In this document: one piece after another, positions 33,435-41,400 of the stretch
Layout: each line of letters opens with the position of its first letter
Numbering within the stretch: the stretch's first letter is position 1
NCBI RefSeq assembly: GCF_900104675.1
Contig: NZ_LT629944.1
Coordinates: 620,001 to 684,000, forward strand
Source of the DNA: Angelakisella massiliensis
GTDB lineage: Bacteria > Bacillota > Clostridia > Oscillospirales > Ruminococcaceae
Direction of reading: 5' to 3'
DNA: 64,000 nucleotides
Position numbers and translations under genes: made by a program
The notes under the pieces: generated by a model
What the model was told of the DNA's origin: nothing
Databases searched by the model: none
What the model saw: only the letters and a program-made list of their open reading frames with translations

Positions 33435-35579
33435 ATGAATTTGATTGAACAGCTGTCCCGGGAGCTTTCTCTCCGGGTTTCACAGGTGCAGGCCGCTGTG
33501 GACCTGATCGACGCCGGCAACACCATTCCTTTTATCGCCCGTTACCGCAAGGAGATGACCGGCAGCCTGGACGACAGCCAGCTGCGGGACCTGGATGACC
33601 GGCTGACCTATCTGCGGAATCTGGACAAGCGCCGTCAAGAAGTTCTTTCCTCCATTGAGGAACAGGGCAAGCTGACCGAGGAGCTGTCGGCCGCCGTCGC
33701 CGCCGCCCAGACCCTGGCAGAGGTAGAGGACCTGTACCGTCCCTATAAGCAGAAACGGAAAACCCGCGCCAGTGTTGCCCGGGAACGGGGCCTGGCCCCT
33801 TTGGCGGAAGCGATCCGGGCTCAAAACACCCTGGCAGAGCCGCTGAATATGGCCAGGGAATATGTCTCTGCGGAAAAAGGAGTGGAGACCCCGGAGGATG
33901 CCCTGGCCGGGGCTTTGGATATCATTGCCGAGGAGCTGTCGGATGACGCTTCCATCCGGGGAGAGCTGCGGCAGCTGATTCAGGATCAGGGGGTGATTGT
34001 CACCACCGGAGACCCGGAAAGCGCTGTTTACGCCATGTATGCCGACTTTTCCGAAGCGGTCAGACGTATCGCGCCCCATCGGGTGCTGGCCATCAACCGG
34101 GGCGTAAAGGAGGGGGCGCTGAAAGCCTCCCTTCAGCTGGACGGAGACCGGGCGGTGGCACTGCTGTGCCGCCATGCCGTCACCGCCAAAAATCCCTGTG
34201 GGCGAGCTGTAGCTGAAGCGGCTGCGGACAGCTGGAAGCGTCTGCTTGCTCCCTCCCTGGAAAACGAAACTTTTTCCACGCTCTTTGAAGCCGCCAGTGA
34301 GCAGGCCATCAAAGTATTCGGGGAAAATCTTCATCATCTGCTGATGCAGCCGCCGGTAAAGGGGCGGGTGGTGCTGGGGTTGGACCCCGCCTATCGTACC
34401 GGCTGCAAAATCGCAGTGGTGGACGAGACCGGCAAAGTGCTGGATACTACCGTCATCTATCCCACTCCGCCCCAGAACAAGGTGGCGGAAGCGCAAAAGA
34501 TTCTCTTGAAACTCATTGAAAAGCACGGGGTGTCGGTCATTTCCATCGGCAACGGCTCCGCCTCCCGGGAATCGGAGCAGTTTGTGGCTCAGCTGATCCG
34601 GGAAAGCGGTCTGCCCCTGTCCTATATGGTGGTCAGCGAGGCGGGCGCTTCGGTCTATTCCGCTTCCAAACTGGCCAGTGAGGAATTTCCTCAATTTGAC
34701 GTTTCCCTCCGCAGCGCTGTTTCCATTGCCCGGCGTCTCCAGGACCCTCTGGCGGAACTGGTGAAAATCGATCCAAAGGCCATCGGCATCGGTCAATATC
34801 AGCATGATATGCCCAAGGCCCGGCTGGACAGCACCCTCAGCGGCGTGGTGGAAAGCTGCGTCAACTCGGTGGGAGTGGATCTGAACACCGCCTCCTTCTC
34901 CCTGCTGGGCCATGTGGCTGGGATCAACGCCGCCGTGGCCAAGAATGTGGTGACTTACCGGGAGGAAAACGGCGGCTTCACCGCCCGTTCCCAGCTGCTG
35001 AAGGTACCCAAGCTGGGGAAAAAGGCTTATGAGCAGTGCGCCGGATTTCTCCGCATCCCCGGGGCCAAAAATCCCCTGGACGCCACCGCTGTCCATCCGG
35101 AAAGCTACAAGGCAGCTGCCCTGCTGCTGGAGCGGTGCGGCTTCCAGCTGGCGGACGTAGGAACTGAGGCTCTCTCCACGCTGCCCCAGCGGGCAAAGGA
35201 CCAAGGACTGGAAAAGCTGGCTGAGGAAGCGGGGATCGGTGTTCCCACCCTGCGGGATATTATCGATGAGCTGATGAAGCCGGGGCGGGACCCTCGTGAT
35301 CAGCTGCCCCCTCCCATCCTCCGCACCGATGTGATGAAGATGGAGGACTTAAAGCCGGAAATGATCCTGACCGGAACGGTACGCAATGTGCTGGATTTCG
35401 GTGCCTTTGTGGACATCGGCGTTCATGAGGATGGTCTGGTCCATATCTCCCAGCTTTCGGAGCGGTTTGTGAAGCATCCTTCCCAGGTAGTGAAGGTAGG
35501 AGATGTGGTAAAAGTGAAGGTGCTGGATGTGGACCTGAAGCGTGGCCGTATTTCCCTGACCATGAAGGGACTGGACTGA
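33435..35579 (+). CDS. tex: Tex family RNA-binding transcription accessory protein
   Basis: 714 residues, the usual size. N-terminal Tex domain (AGNTIPFIARYRKEMTGSLDD near 28), YqgF-like RNase H fold in the middle (VLGLDPAYRTGCKIAVVD near 312), helix-hairpin-helix (VGVDLNTASF...) near 480-560, and a C-terminal S1 domain (ILTGTVRNVLDFGAFVDIGVHEDGLVHISQL, about 645-714). ATG 33435 follows AAAGGA by about 8 nt. A TATAAT at about 33400 may be its -10. It stands between two family 2 elements in inverted orientation. Confidence 0.95.
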   Translation: MNLIEQLSRELSLRVSQVQAAVDLIDAGNTIPFIARYRKEMTGSLDDSQLRDLDDRLTYLRNLDKRRQEVLSSIEEQGKLTEELSAAVAAAQTLAEVEDLYRPYKQKRKTRASVARERGLAPLAEAIRAQNTLAEPLNMAREYVSAEKGVETPEDALAGALDIIAEELSDDASIRGELRQLIQDQGVIVTTGDPESAVYAMYADFSEAVRRIAPHRVLAINRGVKEGALKASLQLDGDRAVALLCRHAVTAKNPCGRAVAEAAADSWKRLLAPSLENETFSTLFEAASEQAIKVFGENLHHLLMQPPVKGRVVLGLDPAYRTGCKIAVVDETGKVLDTTVIYPTPPQNKVAEAQKILLKLIEKHGVSVISIGNGSASRESEQFVAQLIRESGLPLSYMVVSEAGASVYSASKLASEEFPQFDVSLRSAVSIARRLQDPLAELVKIDPKAIGIGQYQHDMPKARLDSTLSGVVESCVNSVGVDLNTASFSLLGHVAGINAAVAKNVVTYREENGGFTARSQLLKVPKLGKKAYEQCAGFLRIPGAKNPLDATAVHPESYKAAALLLERCGFQLADVGTEALSTLPQRAKDQGLEKLAEEAGIGVPTLRDIIDELMKPGRDPRDQLPPPILRTDVMKMEDLKPEMILTGTVRNVLDFGAFVDIGVHEDGLVHISQLSERFVKHPSQVVKVGDVVKVKVLDVDLKRGRISLTMKGLD

Positions 35580-35614
35580 TATTTTCACGGTGTAAGAGAA
35601 AAAGATAAAAGGGT

Positions 35615-35832
35615 GTTCCCGCACTGTTGAAGTGGGAACCCCCTGGATACGCCGCAGGTTCCTGACAAAACCAGCGGCGATACCCCCGGTTTCGCGCCCC
35701 GGTGGGCGCGGGTCGTGGTATAAAAATCAGGCACATGTCCTGATTTTTGTGATTTTGAATTTTGTTTTTTGGAATCAGGTTTTTACAGACTGAAAAGGCG
35801 TTCCCGCACTGTTGAAGTGGGAACGCCTTTTT
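35615..35832 (-). repeat. Hairpin element family 2, copy 3, bounded by duplicated terminator hairpins
   Basis: Inverted copy after tex. The element (35640-35792, 153 bp on the minus strand) begins CAGTCTGTAAAAACC and ends GTATCCAGGGG; the last two hairpins of copies 1 and 2 are missing. The same 25-nt hairpin (GTTCCC...GGGAAC, loop included) is on both sides, at 35615-35639 and 35800-35824. The right copy is the core of the T-tailed terminator. Confidence 0.83.
35797..35832 (+). terminator. Terminator downstream of tex
   Basis: AGGCGTTCCC...GGGAACGCCT followed by TTTTTT. The stem core is duplicated at 35615-35639 on the other side of element copy 3, which is closer to the tex stop codon. Confidence 0.8.
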
Positions 35833-35907
35833 TATGCGCCACAACCGCACAAACCTTTTTCTGGAGAAGTACATGATCCCTTTGCTTGAGAAAAGGGGTG
35901 ACGACCT

Positions 35908-36321
35908 TTACCGGACCGCCTGATTGGAGATATACAGCCCCATATCCCCCTGATCTCCGGACCAGCTGATGCTCACCGATTTTTCTCCCTTGGTCATCAG
36001 GTATCCCGAGGAAACTTCCTCCGAGGCTCCCTCCGCCTGTTCAAAGCCCTCCTGGGTCAAAAGCTCCAGGTAGCCCTCCGGGTCCGGCACTGATGTCATC
36101 TGGATATAGCAATACCCCTTCTCCAGATCGATCCATCCCCGCACCACTTCCCCTTCCGGCCGGGGAATTCCCTTGGTGTAATCGTTATCAGGCCAGACCC
36201 CCTCCTTTAATTGCATCAGGGTACCAATGGCCTTGGGGGGCTGACCACTCTGCCAGATCCCGGCCGCCACTGCCGCCGTCAGCACCAATATAATAGGAAT
36301 GATCCACGCTCTTTTTTTCAT
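35908..36321 (-). CDS. Small secreted or membrane-anchored hypothetical protein
   Basis: 137 residues. One N-terminal hydrophobic segment (AWIIPIILVLTAAVAAGIW) is followed by a soluble domain of about 110 residues (GTLMQLKEGVWPDNDYTKGIPRPEG...) that I do not recognise. ATG 36321 follows GGGAGGAACAAACA. It overlaps the DUF1700 gene by 4 nt and is the last gene of the PadR operon, so likely an envelope component under PadR control. Confidence 0.75.
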   Translation of the reverse strand: MKKRAWIIPIILVLTAAVAAGIWQSGQPPKAIGTLMQLKEGVWPDNDYTKGIPRPEGEVVRGWIDLEKGYCYIQMTSVPDPEGYLELLTQEGFEQAEGASEEVSSGYLMTKGEKSVSISWSGDQGDMGLYISNQAVR

Positions 36322-36782
36322 TGTTTGTTCCTCCCGGTAGCCTTAAAGCGCCGCAGTAATATCACTGCCAGTATGCCCGCTGCCAGTGACAGCAGTACCA
36401 ATATCATCAGCGGAGAAATCCCCGGGTTTCCCACTACTTCAATGGCGGTGACGGTCACAGCCCCTCCAATAGCATCCTGGGGAAAGAGCCCACCTGTCAT
36501 TGCGCCTTTGAGGAAGACCGCAGTTGCTGCAAACGCAAGGCACAGCACTCCACAAAAACATCCCAGCAGCAGACACAAACGTTTCCTTTTTCCGCCCAGC
36601 TGAAGGTTTATCTCCCGTGCAAAATCCTCCGGCGGACCCAAATGCTCTGCTATCTGTTCCTCTGTCTGTCCATGCTCTCTGCCTGCTTCAAAGGTATCGG
36701 CCAAATCCTCCAATACCCGCTGTTTATCTTTCCGGCTCAGGTCCAGCTTTCTGGCCACCGCTCTGCAATATTCCTCTTTCAC
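36318..36782 (-). CDS. DUF1700-like (HAAS domain) membrane protein
   Basis: 154 residues. The N-terminal HAAS-type helical domain (EEYCRAVARKLDLSRKDKQRVLEDLADTFEAG...TEEQIAEHLGPPEDFAREI) is followed by two membrane segments (LLLGCFCGVLCLAFAATAVFL, ISPLMILVLLSLAAGILAVILL). GTG 36782 is chosen because GGAGGAAGAGCT lies just upstream; it overlaps the padR stop (GTGA). Such proteins are regularly paired with PadR regulators and are thought to be its membrane partner. Confidence 0.85.
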   Translation of the reverse strand: MKEEYCRAVARKLDLSRKDKQRVLEDLADTFEAGREHGQTEEQIAEHLGPPEDFAREINLQLGGKRKRLCLLLGCFCGVLCLAFAATAVFLKGAMTGGLFPQDAIGGAVTVTAIEVVGNPGISPLMILVLLSLAAGILAVILLRRFKATGRNKQ

Positions 36783-37147
36783 AGCTCTTCCTCCTTCCGC
36801 CGCTGCCGCACCGGCTGCAAAAACTCCTCCACACACCGGCTGTAGCTTTCCCAAAACTCCGCCAGCTCCAAAAGAGTTTTCTCTCCCAGATCGGTGAGGG
36901 AATAATACTTTCTGCTGCCGCCATTGGCTGGAGCGGGGGCCACACGGCAGCGGATCAACCCATTTTCCTCCAGACGGTAAAGGATGGGATAAATCGTTCC
37001 TTCCCGTGCCATTCCCATCACTCCGCCCCCATGTTCATTGAGGCGGGTAATGATTTCATAACCATAAGTTTCTCCCTGTGCCATCAAGCTGAGCAAAATC
37101 ATTTCCAGGGAGCCCTTCTTGAACTGGCGGAGATACCGGTCCTCCAT
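36779..37147 (-). CDS. PadR family transcriptional regulator
   Basis: 122 residues, subfamily-1 size. The winged helix shows the PadR signature: EMILLSLMAQGETYGYEIITRL (about 14-35), REGTIYPILYRLEENGLI (about 49-66) and RKYYSLTDLGEKTL (wing, about 78-92), then a C-terminal dimerisation helix. PadR proteins repress their own operon. Here a dyad overlaps the promoter directly upstream. The operon is padR-DUF1700-hypothetical, all overlapping. Confidence 0.93.
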   Translation of the reverse strand: MEDRYLRQFKKGSLEMILLSLMAQGETYGYEIITRLNEHGGGVMGMAREGTIYPILYRLEENGLIRCRVAPAPANGGSRKYYSLTDLGEKTLLELAEFWESYSRCVEEFLQPVRQRRKEEEL

Positions 37148-37179
37148 CCGCGTCTCCCTCCTCCATGTTACTATGCATT

Positions 37180-37225
37180 ACTATTTAGTATTACTAAGTA
37201 TACCAGCAAGCACATCTCCTGTCAA
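37180..37225 (-). promoter_or_regulatory. PadR operon promoter with overlapping dyad operator
   Basis: Minus strand: -35 TTGACA (37220-37225), 17-bp spacer, -10 TATACT (37197-37202). The dyad TTAGTA-T-TACTAA (37185-37197) covers the start site and touches the -10, a position from which a bound PadR dimer would block RNA polymerase. Operator identity is inferred. Confidence 0.75.
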
Positions 37226-37257
37226 GGAAGTGGTGTTTCCCCATTATTTCACAACAT

Positions 37258-37288
37258 TTGACACAACCTCCTCAAAATGTGATATAAT
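37258..37288 (+). promoter_or_regulatory. Promoter of the siroheme fusion gene with a 280-nt leader
   Basis: -35 TTGACA (37258-37263), 19-bp spacer, -10 TATAAT (37283-37288). The spacer is longer than optimal. About 280 nt separate the expected start from ATG 37574. The leader holds only short hairpins such as GGGAC...GTCCC (about 37445) and no riboswitch class I recognise. Confidence 0.55.
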
Positions 37289-37573
37289 AAGCCCAAAGCA
37301 ACATTTTATATGGTCTGCCGCCGGCAACATCTTGATTTTGCGGTATCTGCCCTCAGTGGGCTGCTGTCAAATGGCTGTAGTGCTCCTTTCTTTACACTCC
37401 ACGCCACAAGACGGCATTTCTTTTTTCTTTCTTCTGACACTGCGGGACGGAAAATCTGTCCCCATTCCAGGGAAAAACTGCTCCTTTTCTGATGGATGGG
37501 CCGGTATCAATACAGAATTTTGCTTTGAACGACGTGTTTATTTAAACTGCTGATGAATCAAAGGAGGTTTTTT

Positions 37574-40156
37574 ATGAAGATTCTGGTCATCGGAGGCGTG
37601 GCTGCCGGTACCAAAGCCGCTGCCAAACTCAAACGTCAGGACCGAAGCCTGGACGTCACCCTTATCGCCAAAGATCCGGATATTTCTTATGCTGGATGCG
37701 GCTTGCCCTACTATGTGGGCGGCCTGATCCCTACCAGAGAAGATCTGATCGTCAACACTCCTCAAAAGTTTGCCGGACTTACCGGTGTCAATGTCCTGAC
37801 AGGACGGGAAGCGACCCATCTGGACAGCAAGGCCAAAACCGTCACTGTGCGGGATCTTTCCAGCGGCAAGGAGGAGATTTTTTCCTACGACGCCTGTATT
37901 ATTGCCACCGGCGCTTCCCCCATCCTTCCTCCCATTCCCGGCGCGCAGCTGGACGGCGTATTCAAGGTTCGTACGCCTGATGACGCCATTGCTCTGCGGG
38001 AACACGCCAAAGCCAACGGCTGCCGCCGCGCGGTGGTAGTGGGTGGAGGCTTTATCGGCCTGGAGATGGCTGAGAACCTCAAGGCCCAGTGCCTGACGGT
38101 AACAGTGGTGGATCTGGCTGATCAGATCCTTCCCAATGTCTTTGATCCGGAAATGGCGGAATATGTCCGCCGCCACCTGGAGAAAAACGGTATTCGCATC
38201 CTCACCGGTACTCCTCTGGAGGCGATTCTGGGACAGGGCCGAGTGGATGCCGTCAAGACCGGTCAGGGCACTCTTTCCGCCGATCTGGTGGTGCTGTCCA
38301 TCGGCATCCGGCCCAACACCGCTTTCCTGAATGACAGCGGTCTGGAAATGTTCAAGGGCACTATTGTAGTGGACGAGCATCTGCGGACCAACCTGCCGGA
38401 TGTCTACGCCGCGGGCGACTGTGCCATGGTCAACAACCGGATCACCGGCAAGCCTCAGTGGTCCGCCATGGGCTCCTCCGCCAACTATGAGGGCCGCACC
38501 CTGGCTCAGATTCTCACCGGAGAATCCAAGCGCTATCCCGGTGTACTGGGCACCGGCGTGGTGAAACTCCCCGGTCTGAACGCGGGACGTACCGGCTTGA
38601 GTGAAGCGGCTGCCCGCTCCGCCGGTTATGATGTGGAGACGGTGCTCGCTGTTACTGATGACAAAGCTCATTATTATCCCGGCTCCTCCATCTTCATCAC
38701 CAAGCTCATCGCAGACCGTGCCAGCCGAAAGCTGCTGGGCATCCAGGTGCTGGGCGGCGGCGCTGTGGACAAGATGGTGGACATCGCCGTTACCGGCATT
38801 TCCATGGGAGCGGTGCTGGAGGATTTTGAAAATTTGGATTATGCCTACGCACCTCCCTTCTCCACCGCTATCCATCCCTTTGTGCAGGCGGTGTATATCC
38901 TGCAAAACAAGCTTTCCGGCGCTTTTGAGACCTTCACCCCCGCCCAGTATGCCGCGGGTGAAGCAGCCGGATATACCATTCTGGACGCGGCCCGTGTTCC
39001 ATCTATTCCCGGGGCCGACTATATCCTGCCCACCACCGTTAACGGTCCGCTGGAGGGCCATCCCAAGGATGAGCCCTTGCTGCTGGTGTGCAACCGGGGC
39101 AAACAGGCTTATTTCCTCCAGAACCGCCTGAAATATTATGGCTACACCAATACCCGGGTGCTGGAGGGCGGCCTGGTTTTCAACGAGGTGAAGTCCTGCG
39201 GCTGCGGACCTTCCGTTACACCTGCTCAGATCGCCGAGGTGAAAGCTCTGGGCTTCCTCTTTGACAAACGCACCCGTGACCGTTTCAATGGACGGATCAT
39301 CACCCGAAACGGCAAGATCACCGCAGAGGAACACAAAGCCATTGCCGAGGCGGCGGAGCGTTTCGGCTCCGGAGAGGTGACCATGACCACCCGTCTGACC
39401 ATGGAGATCCAGGGCGTACCCTACAACAACATCCAGCCTATGCGGGATTTCCTGGCGGAGCATGGGCTGAGCACCGGCGGAACCGGCTCCAAGGTGCGTC
39501 CCGTAGTGGCCTGTAAGGGTACCACCTGTCAGTATGGTCTTATTGATACCTTCCAGCTGTCGGAGGAGATCCACGAGCGGTTCTTCGTGGGTTACAACAA
39601 CGTCAAGCTTCCCCATAAGTTCAAGATCGCTGTGGGAGGATGCCCCAACAACTGCGTCAAGCCGGATCTGAATGACTTGGGCATTGTGGGACAGCGGGTA
39701 CCCCAGGTCCAGCTGGATCAGTGCAAAGGCTGCAAGGTTTGCCAGGTGGAGCAGGCTTGCCCCATCAAAGCGGCACGGATGGAAAACGGCAAAATCGTCA
39801 TTCCTGAGGATAGCTGCAACCATTGCGGACGCTGTGTTGAGAAGTGCCCCTTCCATGTAGTGGATCAGTCCACCTATGGCTACCGTGTCTATATCGGCGG
39901 ACGCTGGGGCAAGAAGGTAGCTCAGGGCCGTCCTCTGGACCCGGTATTCACCAGCCGGGAGGAGGTTCTGGCCATTGTGGAAAAGGCCATTCTCCTGTTC
40001 CGGGAGCAGGGCATCACCGGCGAGCGTTTTGCGGATACCGTGGCGCGGCTGGGCTTTGAAAACGTGCAGAAACAGCTGCTCAGTGATGAACTTCTTTCCC
40101 GCAAGGAAGAAAATCTCACCGCTCAGGTGCATTTGGTGGGCGGCGCCACTTGCTGA
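37574..40156 (+). CDS. Flavin oxidoreductase-rhodanese-siroheme reductase-ferredoxin fusion
   Basis: 860 residues with four modules. (1) Residues 1-445: CoA-disulfide-reductase-like flavoprotein, FAD motif VIGGVAAGTKAAAKL, active-site SYAGCGLPYY (Cys about 43), second Rossmann AVVVGGGFIGLEMAE. (2) About 460-540: short rhodanese with LLVCNRGKQAYF (Cys about 505). (3) About 545-710: sulfite/nitrite reductase domain, CKGTTCQYG (about 647) and GGCPNNC (about 690), the two Cys pairs that hold siroheme and [4Fe-4S]. (4) About 715-760: ferredoxin CKGCKVCQVEQACP and CNHCGRCVEKCP. It probably links NAD(P)H and sulfane sulfur to six-electron reduction. ATG 37574 follows AAAGGAGG. Confidence 0.88.
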   Translation: MKILVIGGVAAGTKAAAKLKRQDRSLDVTLIAKDPDISYAGCGLPYYVGGLIPTREDLIVNTPQKFAGLTGVNVLTGREATHLDSKAKTVTVRDLSSGKEEIFSYDACIIATGASPILPPIPGAQLDGVFKVRTPDDAIALREHAKANGCRRAVVVGGGFIGLEMAENLKAQCLTVTVVDLADQILPNVFDPEMAEYVRRHLEKNGIRILTGTPLEAILGQGRVDAVKTGQGTLSADLVVLSIGIRPNTAFLNDSGLEMFKGTIVVDEHLRTNLPDVYAAGDCAMVNNRITGKPQWSAMGSSANYEGRTLAQILTGESKRYPGVLGTGVVKLPGLNAGRTGLSEAAARSAGYDVETVLAVTDDKAHYYPGSSIFITKLIADRASRKLLGIQVLGGGAVDKMVDIAVTGISMGAVLEDFENLDYAYAPPFSTAIHPFVQAVYILQNKLSGAFETFTPAQYAAGEAAGYTILDAARVPSIPGADYILPTTVNGPLEGHPKDEPLLLVCNRGKQAYFLQNRLKYYGYTNTRVLEGGLVFNEVKSCGCGPSVTPAQIAEVKALGFLFDKRTRDRFNGRIITRNGKITAEEHKAIAEAAERFGSGEVTMTTRLTMEIQGVPYNNIQPMRDFLAEHGLSTGGTGSKVRPVVACKGTTCQYGLIDTFQLSEEIHERFFVGYNNVKLPHKFKIAVGGCPNNCVKPDLNDLGIVGQRVPQVQLDQCKGCKVCQVEQACPIKAARMENGKIVIPEDSCNHCGRCVEKCPFHVVDQSTYGYRVYIGGRWGKKVAQGRPLDPVFTSREEVLAIVEKAILLFREQGITGERFADTVARLGFENVQKQLLSDELLSRKEENLTAQVHLVGGATC

Positions 40157-40219
40157 CCTCTTGCTGAGCAATTGCGGCTGTGAGCGATCCTGGGAGCCTG
40201 TTTGATCGTCTATGAAAAA

Positions 40220-40256
40220 GGAAGCCGGCCCCAGAAAACCGGCTTCCTTTTGTTTT
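40220..40256 (+). terminator. Terminator after the siroheme fusion gene
   Basis: GGAAGCCGG and CCGGCTTCC, a perfect 9-bp stem with a 10-nt loop, followed by TTTTGTTTT. Confidence 0.85.
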
Positions 40257-40288
40257 GATCTGAAAATAAAAGGGAAAGGAAATGAAAC

Positions 40289-40975
40289 ATGAAACGCAGC
40301 GAAATCAACGATGTCATCCGGGAAATGGAAGCCATGGTAAAACGCTCCGGCGTTCATCTTCCTCCTTTTTGTCATCTCACACCGGAGCAGTGGGCCTGCG
40401 CCGGGGCGGAATATGATGAGATCCGGGACAATATGCTGGGCTGGGATATCACCGACTATGGTCTGGGAAAGTTTGACCAGGTGGGATTCGCCCTCATCAC
40501 CCTGCGCAACGGCAACGCCGCCCAACCGGAGCGCTATCCCAAAACCTATGCGGAAAAGCTTTTGTATCTTCGTCAGAGCCAATATTCCCCCATGCATTTT
40601 CACTGGAGAAAAATGGAGGACATCATCAACCGCAGCGGCGGCAATGTACTGATTCGGGTGTATCTGTCCACACCGGACGAGGAACTGGACCGGGAAACTC
40701 CTGTGAGCGTCAGCGTGGACGGCGTCCGCCGGACAGTGCCTGCCGGCAGCCAGATCCGGCTGACCCCCGGTGAAAGCATCACCATCTTTCCCGGACTGTA
40801 TCATGATTTCACGGTAGAAGCCGGGAGCGGACCAGTCCTGCTGGGGGAAGTAAGCCAGTGCAACGATGACAACACCGATAATCGTTTTTGGGAACCTGTA
40901 GGCCGCTTTCCCACCATTGAGGAGGATGAACCGCCTTACCGTTTGCTATGCGGGGAATATCCTCCAGCCAAATAA
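40289..40975 (+). CDS. D-lyxose ketol-isomerase-like cupin protein (DUF1498)
   Basis: 228 residues. The cupin metal site is visible as MHFHWRKMEDIINRSGG (H, H and E, about 102-116) and the later H in PGLYHDF (about 173). The layout EYDEIRDNMLGWDITDYGLGKF near 42 matches bacterial D-lyxose isomerases, which interconvert D-lyxose and D-xylulose. AAAGGAAATGAAAC precedes ATG 40289. It has no sugar kinase or transporter neighbour, so its substrate is open. A perfect inverted repeat without a T run (40996-41039) follows. Confidence 0.82.
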   Translation: MKRSEINDVIREMEAMVKRSGVHLPPFCHLTPEQWACAGAEYDEIRDNMLGWDITDYGLGKFDQVGFALITLRNGNAAQPERYPKTYAEKLLYLRQSQYSPMHFHWRKMEDIINRSGGNVLIRVYLSTPDEELDRETPVSVSVDGVRRTVPAGSQIRLTPGESITIFPGLYHDFTVEAGSGPVLLGEVSQCNDDNTDNRFWEPVGRFPTIEEDEPPYRLLCGEYPPAK

Positions 40976-40995
40976 CTGCGCGCAAGAAACGAAAG

Positions 40996-41039
40996 AACAA
41001 GGTCCTCCGGTTTCATCAGTGCAACCGAAGGACCTTGTT
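40996..41039. repeat. Long inverted repeat after the isomerase gene
   Basis: AACAAGGTCCT-C-CGGTT pairs with AACCG-A-AGGACCTTGTT around a 10-nt loop, one mismatch. There is no T run on either side, so it is a possible transcript stabiliser or bidirectional weak terminator. Confidence 0.6.
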
Positions 41040-41105
41040 CCATCACTCCCACTTCCGGCAGTCAGGATGACTTGGGAAAAAGCGGCGGAAAAATATCGGG
41101 AACAG

Positions 41106-41136
41106 AAAAGGCGGCGGACCTTACAGTCCGCCGCCC
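41106..41136 (-). terminator. Terminator of the ferredoxin gene
   Basis: GGCGGCGGAC and GTCCGCCGCC form a perfect 10-bp stem with a 6-nt loop; on the minus strand TTTTC follows. On the plus strand CATTTTT follows, so it may serve both directions. Confidence 0.7.
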
Positions 41137-41161
41137 ATTTTTGTCTGAATCAACGAGGAAA

Positions 41162-41356
<195 letters not shown>

Positions 41357-41364
41357 TCAATCAC

Positions 41365-41392
41365 ATTGTACCACATTGTCCGGAAAATGCAA
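41365..41392 (-). promoter_or_regulatory. Promoter of the ferredoxin gene
   Basis: Minus strand: -35 TTGCAT (41387-41392), 16-bp spacer, -10 TACAAT (41365-41370), about 33 nt before the start codon. Confidence 0.65.
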
Positions 41393-41400
41393 CTATTTTT

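Noticed and set aside
37538-40804. 1088-codon open frame on the minus strand
   Set aside because: Antisense to the siroheme fusion and the isomerase genes. GC-rich codon bias keeps the opposite strand open; no homologous motif is present.
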